DNA of 64,000 bases from Hyphomonas polymorpha PS728 (GCF_000685315.1 NZ_ARYM01000013.1:1-64000), one strand, 5' to 3'; positions 53,342-61,643 are shown, numbered from the stretch's first letter. Notes: generated by a model not told the origin, from the letters alone. Translations and numbers: made by a program.

Positions 53342-54999
53342 TGTACAGATACGACCAGTTCGACGCCCGCATCGTTGCCGAGCGCGTCGCCCAGTTCCGG
53401 GGTCAGGTAGCCCGCCGCCTTTCGGGAGAGCTTCTGGAAGACGAGTTCAAGCCCCTGCGTCTGCAGAACGGCGTCTACCTCCAGCTGCACGCCTATATGC
53501 TGCGCATCGCCATTCCCTATGGCCAGCTTTCCCCCCGCCAGCTGCGCCGCCTGGCAGAGGTCGCCCGCGACTATGACCGGGGCTTCGGCCACTTCACCAC
53601 GCGCCAGAACATCCAGTTCAACTGGGTCGCCCTGAAAGACATTCCGGACGTGCTGGAAAAGCTCGCCGAGGTGGAGATGCACGCCATCCAGACCTCGGGC
53701 AACTGCATCCGTAATACGACCACGGATCATTTCGCCGGCGCCGCTCAGGATGAACTGCTCGATCCGCGCCCCTGGTGCGAGATCATCCGCCAATGGTCCA
53801 CCTTCCATCCCGAATTCGCTGCCCTGCCGCGCAAGTTCAAGATCGCTGTCACCGCGGCCGAGCATGACCGCGCCGCCATTCGCGTGCATGATGTCGGCCT
53901 GCATATTCTCCAGAAAGATGGCGTCACCGGCTTTGAAGTCTGGGTCGGCGGCGGGCAGGGGCGCACGCCCGTCATTGCCACGCTGGTCAACTCCTTCGTG
54001 CCGGAAAGCGAGATCCTCGACTATCTCGAAGCCATCATGCGGGTCTATAACCGCTATGGCCGCCGCGATAACAAGTACAAGGCCCGCATCAAGATCCTCG
54101 TCACCGAGCTGGGCGAAACCGAATACATCCGCCAGGTCGAGGAAGAGTTTGCCGCCCAGCGCCCGCACGAGAAAATTGCGCTGACGGCGGACGAAATCGC
54201 CCGCATTCATGCCTATTTTGCCCCGCCGGCGCTGGCCGCAAAACCTGCCGTCTCCGAACGCCTGGAAGCGGCCAAGGCTGCAGACCCGGCCTTTGCGCGC
54301 TGGACGCGGGTAAACCTGCACCCCCATAAGGCGCCGGGCTATGCCTCCGTCACCGTCAGCCTGAAACCGCAGGGCATCGCGCCGGGCGACGCGACCGACA
54401 CCCAGATGGAACTCGTCGCAGACCTCGCCGAAAAGTTCGGCCACGGAGACATCCGCGTCAGCCATGCGCAGAACCTCATCCTGCCGCATGTCGCGCTCGA
54501 TGACCTGCCGGAAATCTACGCCGCGCTGGACGCCGCCGGCCTTGGCACGGCGAATGAAAGCCGCATCACCGACATGATCGTCTGCCCCGGCCTCGATTAT
54601 TGCAACCTCGCCAACGCCCGGTCGATCCCGGTCTCGCTGGAAGTCTCGAAACTCTTCGCAGACCCCGCCTATGAGGAAGATATCGGCCGCCTGCACATCA
54701 ACGTGTCGGGCTGCATCAATGCCTGCGGCCACCACCATGTCGGCCATATCGGCATCCTCGGCGTCGACAAGAAAGGCGAGGAATTCTACCAGATCCTCCT
54801 CGGCGGCCGCGCCGATGAAAAAGCCGCCCTCGGCAATATCGTCGGCCCCGGCCTCAGGGCAGAAGAGGTGCCCGGCGCCATCCACCGCGTCGTGGAGTTC
54901 TACCGGGCCCAGCGCACGTCCAAGGACGAGAAGTTCATCGACACGCTGGAACGCCTCGGCCACCAGCCTTTCCAGGAGGCGCTCTATGCCGCTGATTAA
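53341..54999 (+). CDS. cysI: Sulfite reductase hemoprotein (nitrite/sulfite reductase family)
   Basis: 552 residues. Two ferredoxin-like half-domains (GFGHFTTRQNIQFNWVALKD; VSHAQNLILPHVALDDL) and two siroheme/4Fe-4S domains. The cluster cysteines are CPGLDYC (about 419-425) and CINAC (about 459-463), and TSGNCIRNTTTDHFAG lies earlier. This is the plant-type/alphaproteobacterial sulfite reductase that takes electrons from ferredoxin or a flavoprotein. It uses siroheme from CysG and is followed by DUF934 and the APS reductase. The start overlaps the GST stop; the stop lies 14 bp inside the DUF934 gene. Confidence 0.94.
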   Translation: MYRYDQFDARIVAERVAQFRGQVARRLSGELLEDEFKPLRLQNGVYLQLHAYMLRIAIPYGQLSPRQLRRLAEVARDYDRGFGHFTTRQNIQFNWVALKDIPDVLEKLAEVEMHAIQTSGNCIRNTTTDHFAGAAQDELLDPRPWCEIIRQWSTFHPEFAALPRKFKIAVTAAEHDRAAIRVHDVGLHILQKDGVTGFEVWVGGGQGRTPVIATLVNSFVPESEILDYLEAIMRVYNRYGRRDNKYKARIKILVTELGETEYIRQVEEEFAAQRPHEKIALTADEIARIHAYFAPPALAAKPAVSERLEAAKAADPAFARWTRVNLHPHKAPGYASVTVSLKPQGIAPGDATDTQMELVADLAEKFGHGDIRVSHAQNLILPHVALDDLPEIYAALDAAGLGTANESRITDMIVCPGLDYCNLANARSIPVSLEVSKLFADPAYEEDIGRLHINVSGCINACGHHHVGHIGILGVDKKGEEFYQILLGGRADEKAALGNIVGPGLRAEEVPGAIHRVVEFYRAQRTSKDEKFIDTLERLGHQPFQEALYAAD

Positions 55000-55468
55000 G
55001 AACGGCGCCGAGATCGCCAATGACTGGGCTTTCGTCGCCGAGGGCGAGCCACTTCCGGAAACCGGTAGGTTTTCTGTATCTCTTGGCCGTTTCCTCGCCC
55101 TGAAACAGGGGCAGGAGAACGGCCCGCTGCCCGATGGCGTGCGCCTTTCCCCGGCAGACAAGGCCGAGGATCTGGAGCCTTACCTCGCGGAACTCGCCCT
55201 CATCGAGATCGATTTTCCCAAATACACCGATGGGCGCGGCTACAGCCATGCCCAGCTCTTGCGCCGCCGCTATCAGTATACGGGCGAGCTGCGCGCGGTC
55301 GGCCATGTGCTGAGGGATCAGATATTCTACATGCACCGTTCAGGGTTCGATGCTTACGAGACCGCCCGCGCTGGCCTATCTGAAGTGCTGGAAGCCTTGA
55401 ACGAATACAGCGTGGTCTACCAGCCCGCAGCAGACCCTTCGGTCCCGGCCTTCCGCAGACGCAGTTGA
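54986..55468 (+). CDS. DUF934 protein of the sulfite reductase operon
   Basis: 160 residues, DUF934 family (LPDGVRLSPADKAEDLEPYL, LALIEIDFPKYTDGRGYSHA, RRRYQYTGELRAVGHVLRDQ, IFYMHRSGFDAYE). The family occurs between sulfite reductase and CysH in alpha- and gammaproteobacteria; its exact task is not established to my knowledge. AGGAGG 6 nt before ATG 54986, together with the 14-bp overlap with cysI, fixes the start and suggests translational coupling. Confidence 0.9.
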   Translation: MPLIKNGAEIANDWAFVAEGEPLPETGRFSVSLGRFLALKQGQENGPLPDGVRLSPADKAEDLEPYLAELALIEIDFPKYTDGRGYSHAQLLRRRYQYTGELRAVGHVLRDQIFYMHRSGFDAYETARAGLSEVLEALNEYSVVYQPAADPSVPAFRRRS

Positions 55469-55490
55469 TCCCCAGGAAGGGCCCCGGCCC

Positions 55491-56225
55491 ATGGCATTTG
55501 AAACCGAGATTCCCGAGCAGCCCGCAGCCCGGCTCGCGCGCCTCAATGCAGAGCTGCGCACGGCGTCGGCCCAGGAAATCCTCCGCGCGGCCATTTCCCG
55601 CGAATGGCCGGGCGAGCTCACCTATGTGTCCAGCTTCGGCGCCGAAAGCGTCGTCATGCTCTCCCTCATTGCCGAGGTAGACCCCTCCCTGCCGATCGTC
55701 TTCATCGACACTGGCATGCATTTCCCCCAGACGCTGGACTATAAGGATGAGGTCATCGAAGGCCTCGGCCTCACCGGCGTGCGCGAGATCACGCCCAACG
55801 AGACCGAGCGCAAGGTGCTCGATCCCAAGAACATGCTCTGGAAGTCCGATGCGGACGCCTGCTGCGCCCTGCGCAAGGTGCGCCCGCTGGAGCCGGCGCT
55901 GGAAGGCTTCGGCGCCTGGATCACGGGCCGCAAACGCTTCCATGGCGGCGCCCGGATGAGCCTGCCGGTGTTTGAATATGCCGATGGCCGCTACAAGGTG
56001 AACCCGCTCGCCAGCTGGACGCAGGCCGATGTCGACGCTTACCTCGCCGAGAAAAACCTGCCGCGCCACCCGCTGGTCTCCCAGGGCTATCCCTCCATCG
56101 GCTGTTGGCCCTGCACCAAACCCGCCGCAGACCCGAGCGATCCCCGTTCCGGCCGCTGGGCCGGCCAGCAGAAAACCGAATGCGGCCTCCACGTAGACCG
56201 CAACGAACGGCCAAGGGTTTTCTGA
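55491..56225 (+). CDS. cysH: APS/PAPS reductase CysH (iron-sulfur type)
   Basis: 244 residues; reduces adenylylsulfate with thioredoxin. The PP-loop ATPase-like fold has VSSFGAESVVMLSLIAEVDP and IVFIDTGMHFPQT. The cluster motif CC-x-x-RKVRPLE (DACCALRKVRPL) with CWPCTKP marks the 4Fe-4S APS reductase subclass and not the cluster-free PAPS reductase. The catalytic tail KTECGLHVD is present near residue 230. It closes the cys operon, 22 bp after DUF934; a UUCG-type hairpin follows the stop. Confidence 0.95.
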   Translation: MAFETEIPEQPAARLARLNAELRTASAQEILRAAISREWPGELTYVSSFGAESVVMLSLIAEVDPSLPIVFIDTGMHFPQTLDYKDEVIEGLGLTGVREITPNETERKVLDPKNMLWKSDADACCALRKVRPLEPALEGFGAWITGRKRFHGGARMSLPVFEYADGRYKVNPLASWTQADVDAYLAEKNLPRHPLVSQGYPSIGCWPCTKPAADPSDPRSGRWAGQQKTECGLHVDRNERPRVF

Positions 56226-56243
56226 TTATTGCTCGCCGCTATT

Positions 56244-56264
56244 GCTGAGCCCTTCGGGCTCAGC
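56244..56264 (+). terminator. Hairpin after cysH
   Basis: GCTGAGCCC / GGGCTCAGC, a perfect 9-bp stem with TTC loop, 18 bp after cysH. No T run follows. It is a probable operon-end hairpin, possibly working with the element at 56306-56338. Confidence 0.5.
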
Positions 56265-56305
56265 GCCGCTGCGCCTGCGCCTTGCTTGTGGGGCGCTCCG
56301 TATTT

Positions 56306-56338
56306 GAGCTCATCCTGAACGAAGCCGAAGGATAAGAG
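56306..56338. repeat. REP-like palindromic element
   Basis: GAGCTCATCCTGAACGAAGC continuing to CGAAGGATAAGAG is an imperfect palindrome of the widespread TCATCCTGA...CGAAGGATGA type found scattered between genes in alphaproteobacteria. It lies between the convergent cysH and methyltransferase genes, a typical location. Confidence 0.5.
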
Positions 56339-56348
56339 TGGGTGAGCT

Positions 56349-57173
56349 TTACCCCCGCGCCGCAAACACATGGCTCAGCGCAATCGCCGCGGCCGTCGCC
56401 ACGTTCACGCTGTCAAACCCATCCGTCATCGGAATGCGCACCGGCCGCGCCCGCGCGATCATCTCCGCCGGCAGGCCCGGTCCCTCTGCGCCCATCAGCA
56501 GCGCCACGCGCGCCGGTACTTTCAGCGAGGGCAGGGGCGCGGCATTCGCGCGCGGCGTCAGTGCCCACACCTCATAATCGGCCGCTTCGGCCGCCTCGAT
56601 CAGTCCGCCGCCCGTGCCGCCCTGGCTGAAGGGCAGCCACAGCGCCGCGCCGGAAGAAACCCGGATCGCCTTGCGGTAAAGCGGATCGCACGAGGCCGCG
56701 TCCAGCAGCACGGCATCGGCCCCAAACGCCGCCGCATTGCGGAAACACGCTCCCACATTGTCATGATTGGACAGCTCCGACAGGAGCAGAAGCGTGGAGC
56801 GCTCGCCCGGCGGCGCCCGGCGCAGAAACTCCGTAGGCGGAACGCTCTTCCCCTTGCGTCCACAGGCGAGCACCCCCCGATGCATCGCAAATCCTGCCAC
56901 CACATCCATCACGCCCTGCGGCGCCACATAAACCGGTACGCCCTCCGGCACATGGCCCAGAATACCCGACAGCGGCGCCAGCCGCGTCTCGCACAGGAAG
57001 AGGCTCTCCACCTCAAACCGGCCCCGCCGCAGCAGCGTTTCCAGCGTCACCTTGCCTTCCACGATAAACCGGCCGCCATGCCCATTCGTCAGGTCGCGCT
57101 CGCGGAGGGAGACATAGGCCTCCACCCGCGGGTCATCGGGGCGCTCAATGCGTATTGCCTGATCAGGTTTCAT
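56349..57173 (-). CDS. TrmH-family RNA methyltransferase (SpoU-type)
   Basis: 274 residues. An N-terminal substrate-binding region (RFIVEGKVTLETLLRRGRFE) precedes the SPOUT knot with the three TrmH motifs: LLLSELSNHDNVGACFRNAA, ARVALLMGAEGPGLPAEMI and IPMTDGFDSVNVATAAAIAL. It methylates ribose 2'-O positions in tRNA or rRNA; the exact site is not predictable. Convergent with cysH and divergent from the next gene, 36 bp apart. Confidence 0.9.
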   Translation of the reverse strand: MKPDQAIRIERPDDPRVEAYVSLRERDLTNGHGGRFIVEGKVTLETLLRRGRFEVESLFLCETRLAPLSGILGHVPEGVPVYVAPQGVMDVVAGFAMHRGVLACGRKGKSVPPTEFLRRAPPGERSTLLLLSELSNHDNVGACFRNAAAFGADAVLLDAASCDPLYRKAIRVSSGAALWLPFSQGGTGGGLIEAAEAADYEVWALTPRANAAPLPSLKVPARVALLMGAEGPGLPAEMIARARPVRIPMTDGFDSVNVATAAAIALSHVFAARG

Positions 57174-57209
57174 CTGCTTGTCTCTGGGGCAACCTTACGG
57201 AGCGGGGAA

Positions 57210-57779
57210 ATGTCGGAACCGGACACTACGCAGCCTTATGAGCAAACGCCCGTCCCGCGCAAGTCGCGCCGGCTGTGGTGGATCCTCGGCGGGGGCGCGC
57301 TGCTCCTCTATGTTCTGGGCAGCTGCGTCAAGGGCGGCATTGATCTCTACAAGGCCGTCACCGCCCGCAACGCCGCGACAGAGATGCTCGCCCAGCGTTT
57401 CATGGCGGAAGGTCTGCCGCCTGCGGATGATCCGGTCTATGCCCGCCGCGCCGGGGTGGAGCAGGGCTCGCTCGATTCCCTCAACCGGTTCATGAAACAG
57501 TTCGGCGAGGTGTCTCAGTTCACCCCGGCTTCCTGCAACATTGTCAGCAGCGCGAATGCTGATCCTGCGCAATCGGGTACCTTCGCCAACTGCACGCTCT
57601 CTGCCACGGCAGAGCTCTCTCCGGTCACCATCGCCGTGCGCTGGGTGCGGGAGGATGAGACCTGGAAGCTTCTCGATTTCCAGACCCATTTCACCGACAA
57701 TACCGTGCTGATCGACAAGGCCGAAAAGCTTGACCGGATCGAGGCGGGCGAGGAAGTGCCCCAAGCCGGTCCGCAATGA
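57210..57779 (+). CDS. Single-TM protein of unknown function, first of a tandem pair
   Basis: 189 residues: a short cytoplasmic N-terminus, one TM helix (about 23-42, LWWILGGGALLLYVLGSCV), and an extracytoplasmic domain (about 50-180) with two cysteines (ASCNIV and ANCTLSAT) that could pair. The domain end WVREDETWKLLDF resembles the end of the next gene product, WVRQRGAWYVDDF. I do not recognise a family. The frame remains open far upstream but ATG 57210 after GGGGA gives the TM topology. Its stop overlaps the next start (ATGA). Confidence 0.7.
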   Translation: MSEPDTTQPYEQTPVPRKSRRLWWILGGGALLLYVLGSCVKGGIDLYKAVTARNAATEMLAQRFMAEGLPPADDPVYARRAGVEQGSLDSLNRFMKQFGEVSQFTPASCNIVSSANADPAQSGTFANCTLSATAELSPVTIAVRWVREDETWKLLDFQTHFTDNTVLIDKAEKLDRIEAGEEVPQAGPQ

Positions 57780-58291
57780 CCCCGTCAGACCGCCCAAAGC
57801 CGGAGGTCTTCCATCGCCTGCGCCCGCCGCCCTCGCGCCTCCCCAAGGCGTTGAAAATTGCGTCGCTGGTCGTCCTTGGGCTGACGGTCTTGATGTTTGC
57901 CGGCTGTGCCTGGCTGTTTGGCGGTCTCATTGCCAATTCGCTGGAGCGGGTTGAGCCCACCCGCGCCCTGATCCTTTCGGTCACGGCGCAGCGCGGCTTC
58001 GCGCCAGCGGGCGATCCCCGCCTGGCAGAGGGCGCGCAGCTTTCTCCCGAAGCGCTCGCCCGCCTCAATTCGGGCCTCGCTGAAACCGGCGGCGCCCTCT
58101 TTATCTCAAAGCCGGGCTGCACCGCCCAGTCCTATCGCGGCGCAGAGGCGCGGGAAGGGGATTTCGTCACCTGCCTCGCCCAGGTGGACTTCCTGAATAA
58201 TGTTCAGCGCTCGGTCGAAATTGTTTGGGTTCGCCAGCGCGGCGCCTGGTATGTGGATGATTTCAGTATGCAGGACGCGCGCGCTGAATAG
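57776..58291 (+). CDS. Single-TM protein of unknown function, second of a tandem pair
   Basis: 171 residues with one TM helix (about 25-52, ALKIASLVVLGLTVLMFAGC) and a periplasmic domain. The pattern of Phe/Ala-Pro, two cysteines (PGCTAQ and TCLAQV) and closing EIVWVRQRGAWYVDDF parallels the preceding protein, so this is a diverged duplicate. Both are probably membrane-anchored partners, but nothing gives a function. The 4-bp overlap links their translation. Confidence 0.68.
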   Translation: MTPSDRPKPEVFHRLRPPPSRLPKALKIASLVVLGLTVLMFAGCAWLFGGLIANSLERVEPTRALILSVTAQRGFAPAGDPRLAEGAQLSPEALARLNSGLAETGGALFISKPGCTAQSYRGAEAREGDFVTCLAQVDFLNNVQRSVEIVWVRQRGAWYVDDFSMQDARAE

Positions 58292-58306
58292 TGCACCTTC
58301 AACTCG

Positions 58307-58663
58307 TCAGTCTGTAGGCAGACCAAACACCGCCTCGGCGATATAGCCGTCCTCCTGTTTCACGCGATACGCCCCGCGCTCAACGCGCACCCAGCGATAG
58401 CCTTCGGGCGGCGCGGAGAGATGATAGGTTTCCCAGTCGCGGAACTCCTCGCCGCGAAATTCCGGCGGAAGGATCTGCCCTCTCCCCCACATCGGCGTCC
58501 GGTCAGGCGCCATCACGGGCGCGTCGCCGGGGTGAGGTTGGTCAACGCTGGCCAGATCAAACGACGCCTGCGCCGGCGCCTCGCTTGCCGGCGGGTCTGC
58601 CAACGCCGTCAGTCCTCCACCCATGGCAGATGCCAATAAAAGGATCACGGCGCGCAAAGACAT
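58307..58663 (-). CDS. RcnB-like periplasmic protein (first copy)
   Basis: 118 residues with a signal peptide (ILLLASAMGGGLTALADP) and the RcnB core GQILPPEFRGEEFRDWETYH, then LSAPPEGYRWVRVERGAYRV, the conserved YRWV-R phrase. RcnB family proteins in E. coli influence Ni/Co efflux; here only the fold is recognisable. It lacks the basic H/R-rich N-terminal stretch seen in the second copy. Downstream of the second copy on the same strand, separated by a terminator-like hairpin. Confidence 0.8.
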   Translation of the reverse strand: MSLRAVILLLASAMGGGLTALADPPASEAPAQASFDLASVDQPHPGDAPVMAPDRTPMWGRGQILPPEFRGEEFRDWETYHLSAPPEGYRWVRVERGAYRVKQEDGYIAEAVFGLPTD

Positions 58664-58694
58664 TGAAATTTTCTCCTCTCAATTCCCCAACGCG

Positions 58695-58722
58695 AAAACC
58701 CCGCCTCTGGTTCCAGCCGGGG
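58695..58722 (-). terminator. Intrinsic terminator between the two RcnB-like genes
   Basis: On the minus strand CCCCG-GCTGG-aa-CCAG-ag-GCGGGG forms a stem interrupted by a small bulge, followed by TTTT and CGCG. It lies 67 bp downstream of the second RcnB-like gene (58789-59121), so it ends that transcript. Confidence 0.65.
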
Positions 58723-58788
58723 AAACGGCCAGCAGAGGCAGGGTCTGAGAGGGGCGGCGCGTAAACGGGAGGGGGGCGCAGCGCCGGG

Positions 58789-59121
58789 TTAGTTCGACAG
58801 CGCGTTGACGAGCACTTCGGCAATCAGCCCGCTGGCAATCTCAACGAGATAGGCGTCCTCATCCACATGCACCCACCGGTAGCCGCGGGGCGGCTCGCGC
58901 AGGTCGTAATAGTGGTAATCGCGCACATATACCTCGCGGTAATGCACGGGCAGATGATCGCCCTTGCGCCACATCTTCTTGGCGTGTCCCGGCGGGATTT
59001 TCCCCTGCTTGGCAAGGCCAGGGGGAAGGTCATGCCCACGCCGGTGCGGCGGGTCAGCAAAGGCGACGGCGCCCGCGCCCATGGCGCCGGCCATCAACAG
59101 AGTAATTGTCTTGAGATACAT
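58789..59121 (-). CDS. RcnB-like periplasmic protein (second copy)
   Basis: 110 residues; signal peptide (LLMAGAMGAGAVAFADP), a basic His/Arg-rich linker (PHRRGHDLPPGLAKQGKIPP, then GHAKKMWRKGDHLP) and the RcnB core YYDLREPPRGYRWVHVDEDAYL. Better match to the RcnB family than the first copy. It may bind metal or act in envelope stress. It lies downstream of rpoH on the same strand, with a stem-loop between; heat-shock control is possible but not shown. Terminator at 58695-58722 follows it. Confidence 0.82.
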   Translation of the reverse strand: MYLKTITLLMAGAMGAGAVAFADPPHRRGHDLPPGLAKQGKIPPGHAKKMWRKGDHLPVHYREVYVRDYHYYDLREPPRGYRWVHVDEDAYLVEIASGLIAEVLVNALSN

Positions 59122-59135
59122 GAGGGATCTCCGTT

Positions 59136-59164
59136 GCAGTTACGCGGAATAAACCCGCAACTGC
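59136..59164 (-). other. Stem-loop between rpoH and the RcnB-like gene
   Basis: On the minus strand GCAGTT-gCGGG-TTTATT-CCGCG-tAACTGC folds into a long imperfect hairpin, downstream of the rpoH stop (59190) and 15 bp before the RcnB-like start. It could be the rpoH terminator (no T run) or a 5'-UTR structure of the next gene. Confidence 0.45.
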
Positions 59165-59189
59165 TCCGGAGAGTTCCCTCACATATGCG

Positions 59190-60086
59190 TCAGGCGCCGA
59201 CGGGCAGGCCCTGTTCCTTGGCCATGCGCTTCATCGCCTTCTGCAGCTTCTCGAAAGCGCGCACTTCAATCTGCCGGATGCGTTCGCGGCTGACATTGTA
59301 CTGCTCCGACAGTTCTTCCAGCGTCTTGGGCTCGTCGATCAGGCGCCGCTCGGTCAGGATGTGACGTTCGCGCTCGGAAAGGTCTTCCATCGCCTGGGTC
59401 AGCAGGTCCATCCGCGCGTCGAGTTCCTGGCGGTTGGCGAAGGTTTCGGCCGTGCCGGGTTCATCATCGGCCAGCCAGTCCTGCCATTCCATGTCGCCAT
59501 CGGTGCCCATCGGCACGTTCAGCGAGGCATCAGACCCGCTCATCCGCCCGTTCATCGAGAACACTTCGGCTTCGGTGACGTTCAGCTTCTCGGCAATCAG
59601 CCGGGCCTGCTCAGGTTTCAGGTCGCCTTCTTCCAGCGCCTGCATCTCGCCCTTCAGGCGGCGCAGGTTGAAGAACAGCTTCTTCTGCGCGGCCGTGGTG
59701 CCAAGTTTCACCAGGCTCCAGCTGCGCAGGATGTATTCCTGAATGGCCGCGCGGATCCACCACATCGCATAGGTGGCCAGGCGGAAGCCCTTGTCGGGGT
59801 CGAATTTCTTCACCGCCTGCATCAGGCCAACGTTACCCTCCGAGATCACCTCGGCCATCGGCAGGCCATAGCCACGATAGCCCATGGCAATCTTCGCCAC
59901 GAGGCGCAGGTGGGAGGTCACCATCTTCTCGGCCGCTTCGGTGTCTTCATGGTCGCGCCACCGGCGCGCCAGCATGAATTCCTCATTCTTCTCGAGCATC
60001 GGGAATTTGCGGATTTCGCTCAGATAGCGGCTCATGCCCTGTTCGGGGCTGAGGGCAACCGAGCTTTTTGCGTTCGCATTCGCCAT
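59190..60086 (-). CDS. rpoH: Heat-shock sigma factor RpoH (sigma-32)
   Basis: 298 residues. Region 2 (LARRWRDHEDTEAAEKMVTS; VISEGNVGLMQAVKKFDPDK; RLATYAMWWIRAAIQEYIL) contains the RpoH box-like QKKLFFNLRRLK just after region 2.4. Regions 3 and 4.2 (TLEELSEQYNVSRERIRQIE) follow. It directs RNA polymerase to chaperone and protease promoters. GGAGG is 7 nt from ATG 60086 and only 1 nt from the ATG at 60092, so the second ATG is the likelier start. The 400-bp region upstream contains a phased TGTCC repeat and probably its promoters. Confidence 0.95.
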   Translation of the reverse strand: MANANAKSSVALSPEQGMSRYLSEIRKFPMLEKNEEFMLARRWRDHEDTEAAEKMVTSHLRLVAKIAMGYRGYGLPMAEVISEGNVGLMQAVKKFDPDKGFRLATYAMWWIRAAIQEYILRSWSLVKLGTTAAQKKLFFNLRRLKGEMQALEEGDLKPEQARLIAEKLNVTEAEVFSMNGRMSGSDASLNVPMGTDGDMEWQDWLADDEPGTAETFANRQELDARMDLLTQAMEDLSERERHILTERRLIDEPKTLEELSEQYNVSRERIRQIEVRAFEKLQKAMKRMAKEQGLPVGA

Positions 60087-60393
60087 GTTCATTCCTCCTT
60101 CTCGGAACCGGCCCCGTCTTGGCGCGGCAGCCTGTTCCCGTCTTTGGGGCTCACCTTGAAACCTTAGCCCCGCTTAGCGGCGGCGTCGTCTCCAGGCGTG
60201 CGCAATTCACTCATCGCGCAGATGCATAAATAGGAATTGAGGCATGCATGTGGAAGAGGGCCGGTAACGGGTTTCCCGCCGGCTTCACACCTTCGTGTTG
60301 TCAGGTCGGGCCGGGGTATATCCGGGCCGGTCCTGAAGGGAATGTAAGAAACCGTCCGCCCAGCGCAAGTTGTGGCCATCACCGTGCCGGAAG
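60087..60393. other. Intergenic region upstream of rpoH
   Basis: About 300 bp between the rpoH start and the TGTCC repeats. No coding frame with a recognisable domain. It probably contains the rpoH promoters (an AT-rich segment near 60200-60240 on the minus strand), but I cannot place -10 and -35 boxes with confidence. Confidence 0.4.
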
Positions 60394-60449
60394 TGTCCGG
60401 ATTTGTCCGAAACTGTCCGGATTTGTCCATCCGGTGTCACGCCCTGTCC
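60394..60449. repeat. 10-bp-phased TGTCC repeats between zapE and rpoH
   Basis: TGTCC begins at 60394, 60404, 60414 and 60424, then TGTCA at 60435 and TGTCC at 60445. The first part is a 20-bp tandem repeat (TGTCCGGATTTGTCC at 60394-60408 and 60414-60428). The period of one helical turn puts all copies on the same face. Further copy TGTCC at 60477-60481. Confidence 0.6.
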
Positions 60450-60497
60450 CGCCGTGGGCGCTCAAAATACCTGAAATGTCCTGATTTTTCAGGGTGT

Positions 60498-61643
60498 TCA
60501 GCTCAGATCGACATCCTGGCGCTCAAGGCTCAGATAATCTTTCGACCGCATCTCGAAAAGCCGGCTCGCCGTTCGCTCGAATTCGAACGATCCGTCGCCT
60601 TCCGGGTAAAGCGCGCCCGGCTCGGCCTCTGCGCTCGCCACCAGCTTCACCTTCGCCTCGTAGAGGGCATCGATCAGGCTGATGAAGCGCATTGCCTCGT
60701 TCCGCTTGTCCGGAGAGAGCAGGGGAATGCCCTCCAGGATCACCGTGTGAAACGTCCCGGCAATGGCCAGGTAGTCGATCGGCCCCAGCGGCCGCGCGCA
60801 CAGCTCCTCGAAGGTAAATCGCGCCACCCCGGCGGCCTCCCGGCTCACCTCCAGCTTGCGGCCCTTCACCGTCAGCACGCAGTGCTGCGGTTCGGCCCCC
60901 AGTGTCAGCCGGTCCCAGGCCTTGTCCAGCGCGGCAGCGCTGGCGGCGTTCAGCGGCGCATACCAGACGGGCGCTTCCACCAGCCGGTCCAGCCGGTAAT
61001 CGCGCGCCGATACCAGCTCCAGCACCCCGCAGCGATCCTTCAACTCCTTGATAAAGGGGAGGAAAAGCTGGCGGTTGATGCCGTCCTTGTAAAGCTCGTC
61101 GGGGTGGCGGTTGGAGGTCGCCACCACGGTCACACCCCGCTGGAACAGCTGATCGAACAGCCGCCCCAGGATCATCGCATCGGCAATCTGCGTCACCTGA
61201 AATTCGTCAAAGCACAGCAGCCTGGCTTCCGCCGCAATCTGCTTGGCCACCGGCGGGATCGGGTCATCCCCGGCTGATTTCACCCGCCAGGGCGAGCGTT
61301 TCTTCTCCGCGTCCGTCATCTTGCGCCAGATGCCGAGCCGCTCATGCACCTGCGCCATAAACTCATGGAAGTGAACCCGGCGCTTGGGCTGGGTCACGGC
61401 CTCGCCAAAGAAGAGGTCCATCAGCATGGACTTGCCCCGGCCCACACCGCCCCAGAGATATACCCCGCGCACAGGCTTCGGCTTTGAAAATAAACCGGGT
61501 TTTGGCTGGTCGGCCAGGCGCCGGGCAAGGTCATCCAGCAGTCCGGCGGCTTCTGCCTGCGCCGGATCCTCCGACAGCGCGCCGCTCGCCACCTTCGCCT
61601 CATACTTCGCGCGCACACCGCCCATCGTCTGAACTGTCCTCAC
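60498..61643 (-). CDS. zapE: ZapE/AFG1-family AAA ATPase
   Basis: 381 residues. Walker A GGVGRGKSMLMDLFF, the family's RRVHFHEFMAQVHERL, Walker B ARLLCFDEFQVTQIADAMIL, sensor region VVATSNRHPDELYKDGINRQ and an arginine-finger region later (SPDKRNEAMRFISLIDALYE). E. coli ZapE associates with the division ring, and mitochondrial AFG1 works in protein quality control. It starts at 61643, overlapping the rhomboid gene's stop by 4 bp. It is downstream of that gene's partner order in which zapE precedes; both are on the minus strand. Confidence 0.92.
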   Translation of the reverse strand: MRTVQTMGGVRAKYEAKVASGALSEDPAQAEAAGLLDDLARRLADQPKPGLFSKPKPVRGVYLWGGVGRGKSMLMDLFFGEAVTQPKRRVHFHEFMAQVHERLGIWRKMTDAEKKRSPWRVKSAGDDPIPPVAKQIAAEARLLCFDEFQVTQIADAMILGRLFDQLFQRGVTVVATSNRHPDELYKDGINRQLFLPFIKELKDRCGVLELVSARDYRLDRLVEAPVWYAPLNAASAAALDKAWDRLTLGAEPQHCVLTVKGRKLEVSREAAGVARFTFEELCARPLGPIDYLAIAGTFHTVILEGIPLLSPDKRNEAMRFISLIDALYEAKVKLVASAEAEPGALYPEGDGSFEFERTASRLFEMRSKDYLSLERQDVDLS

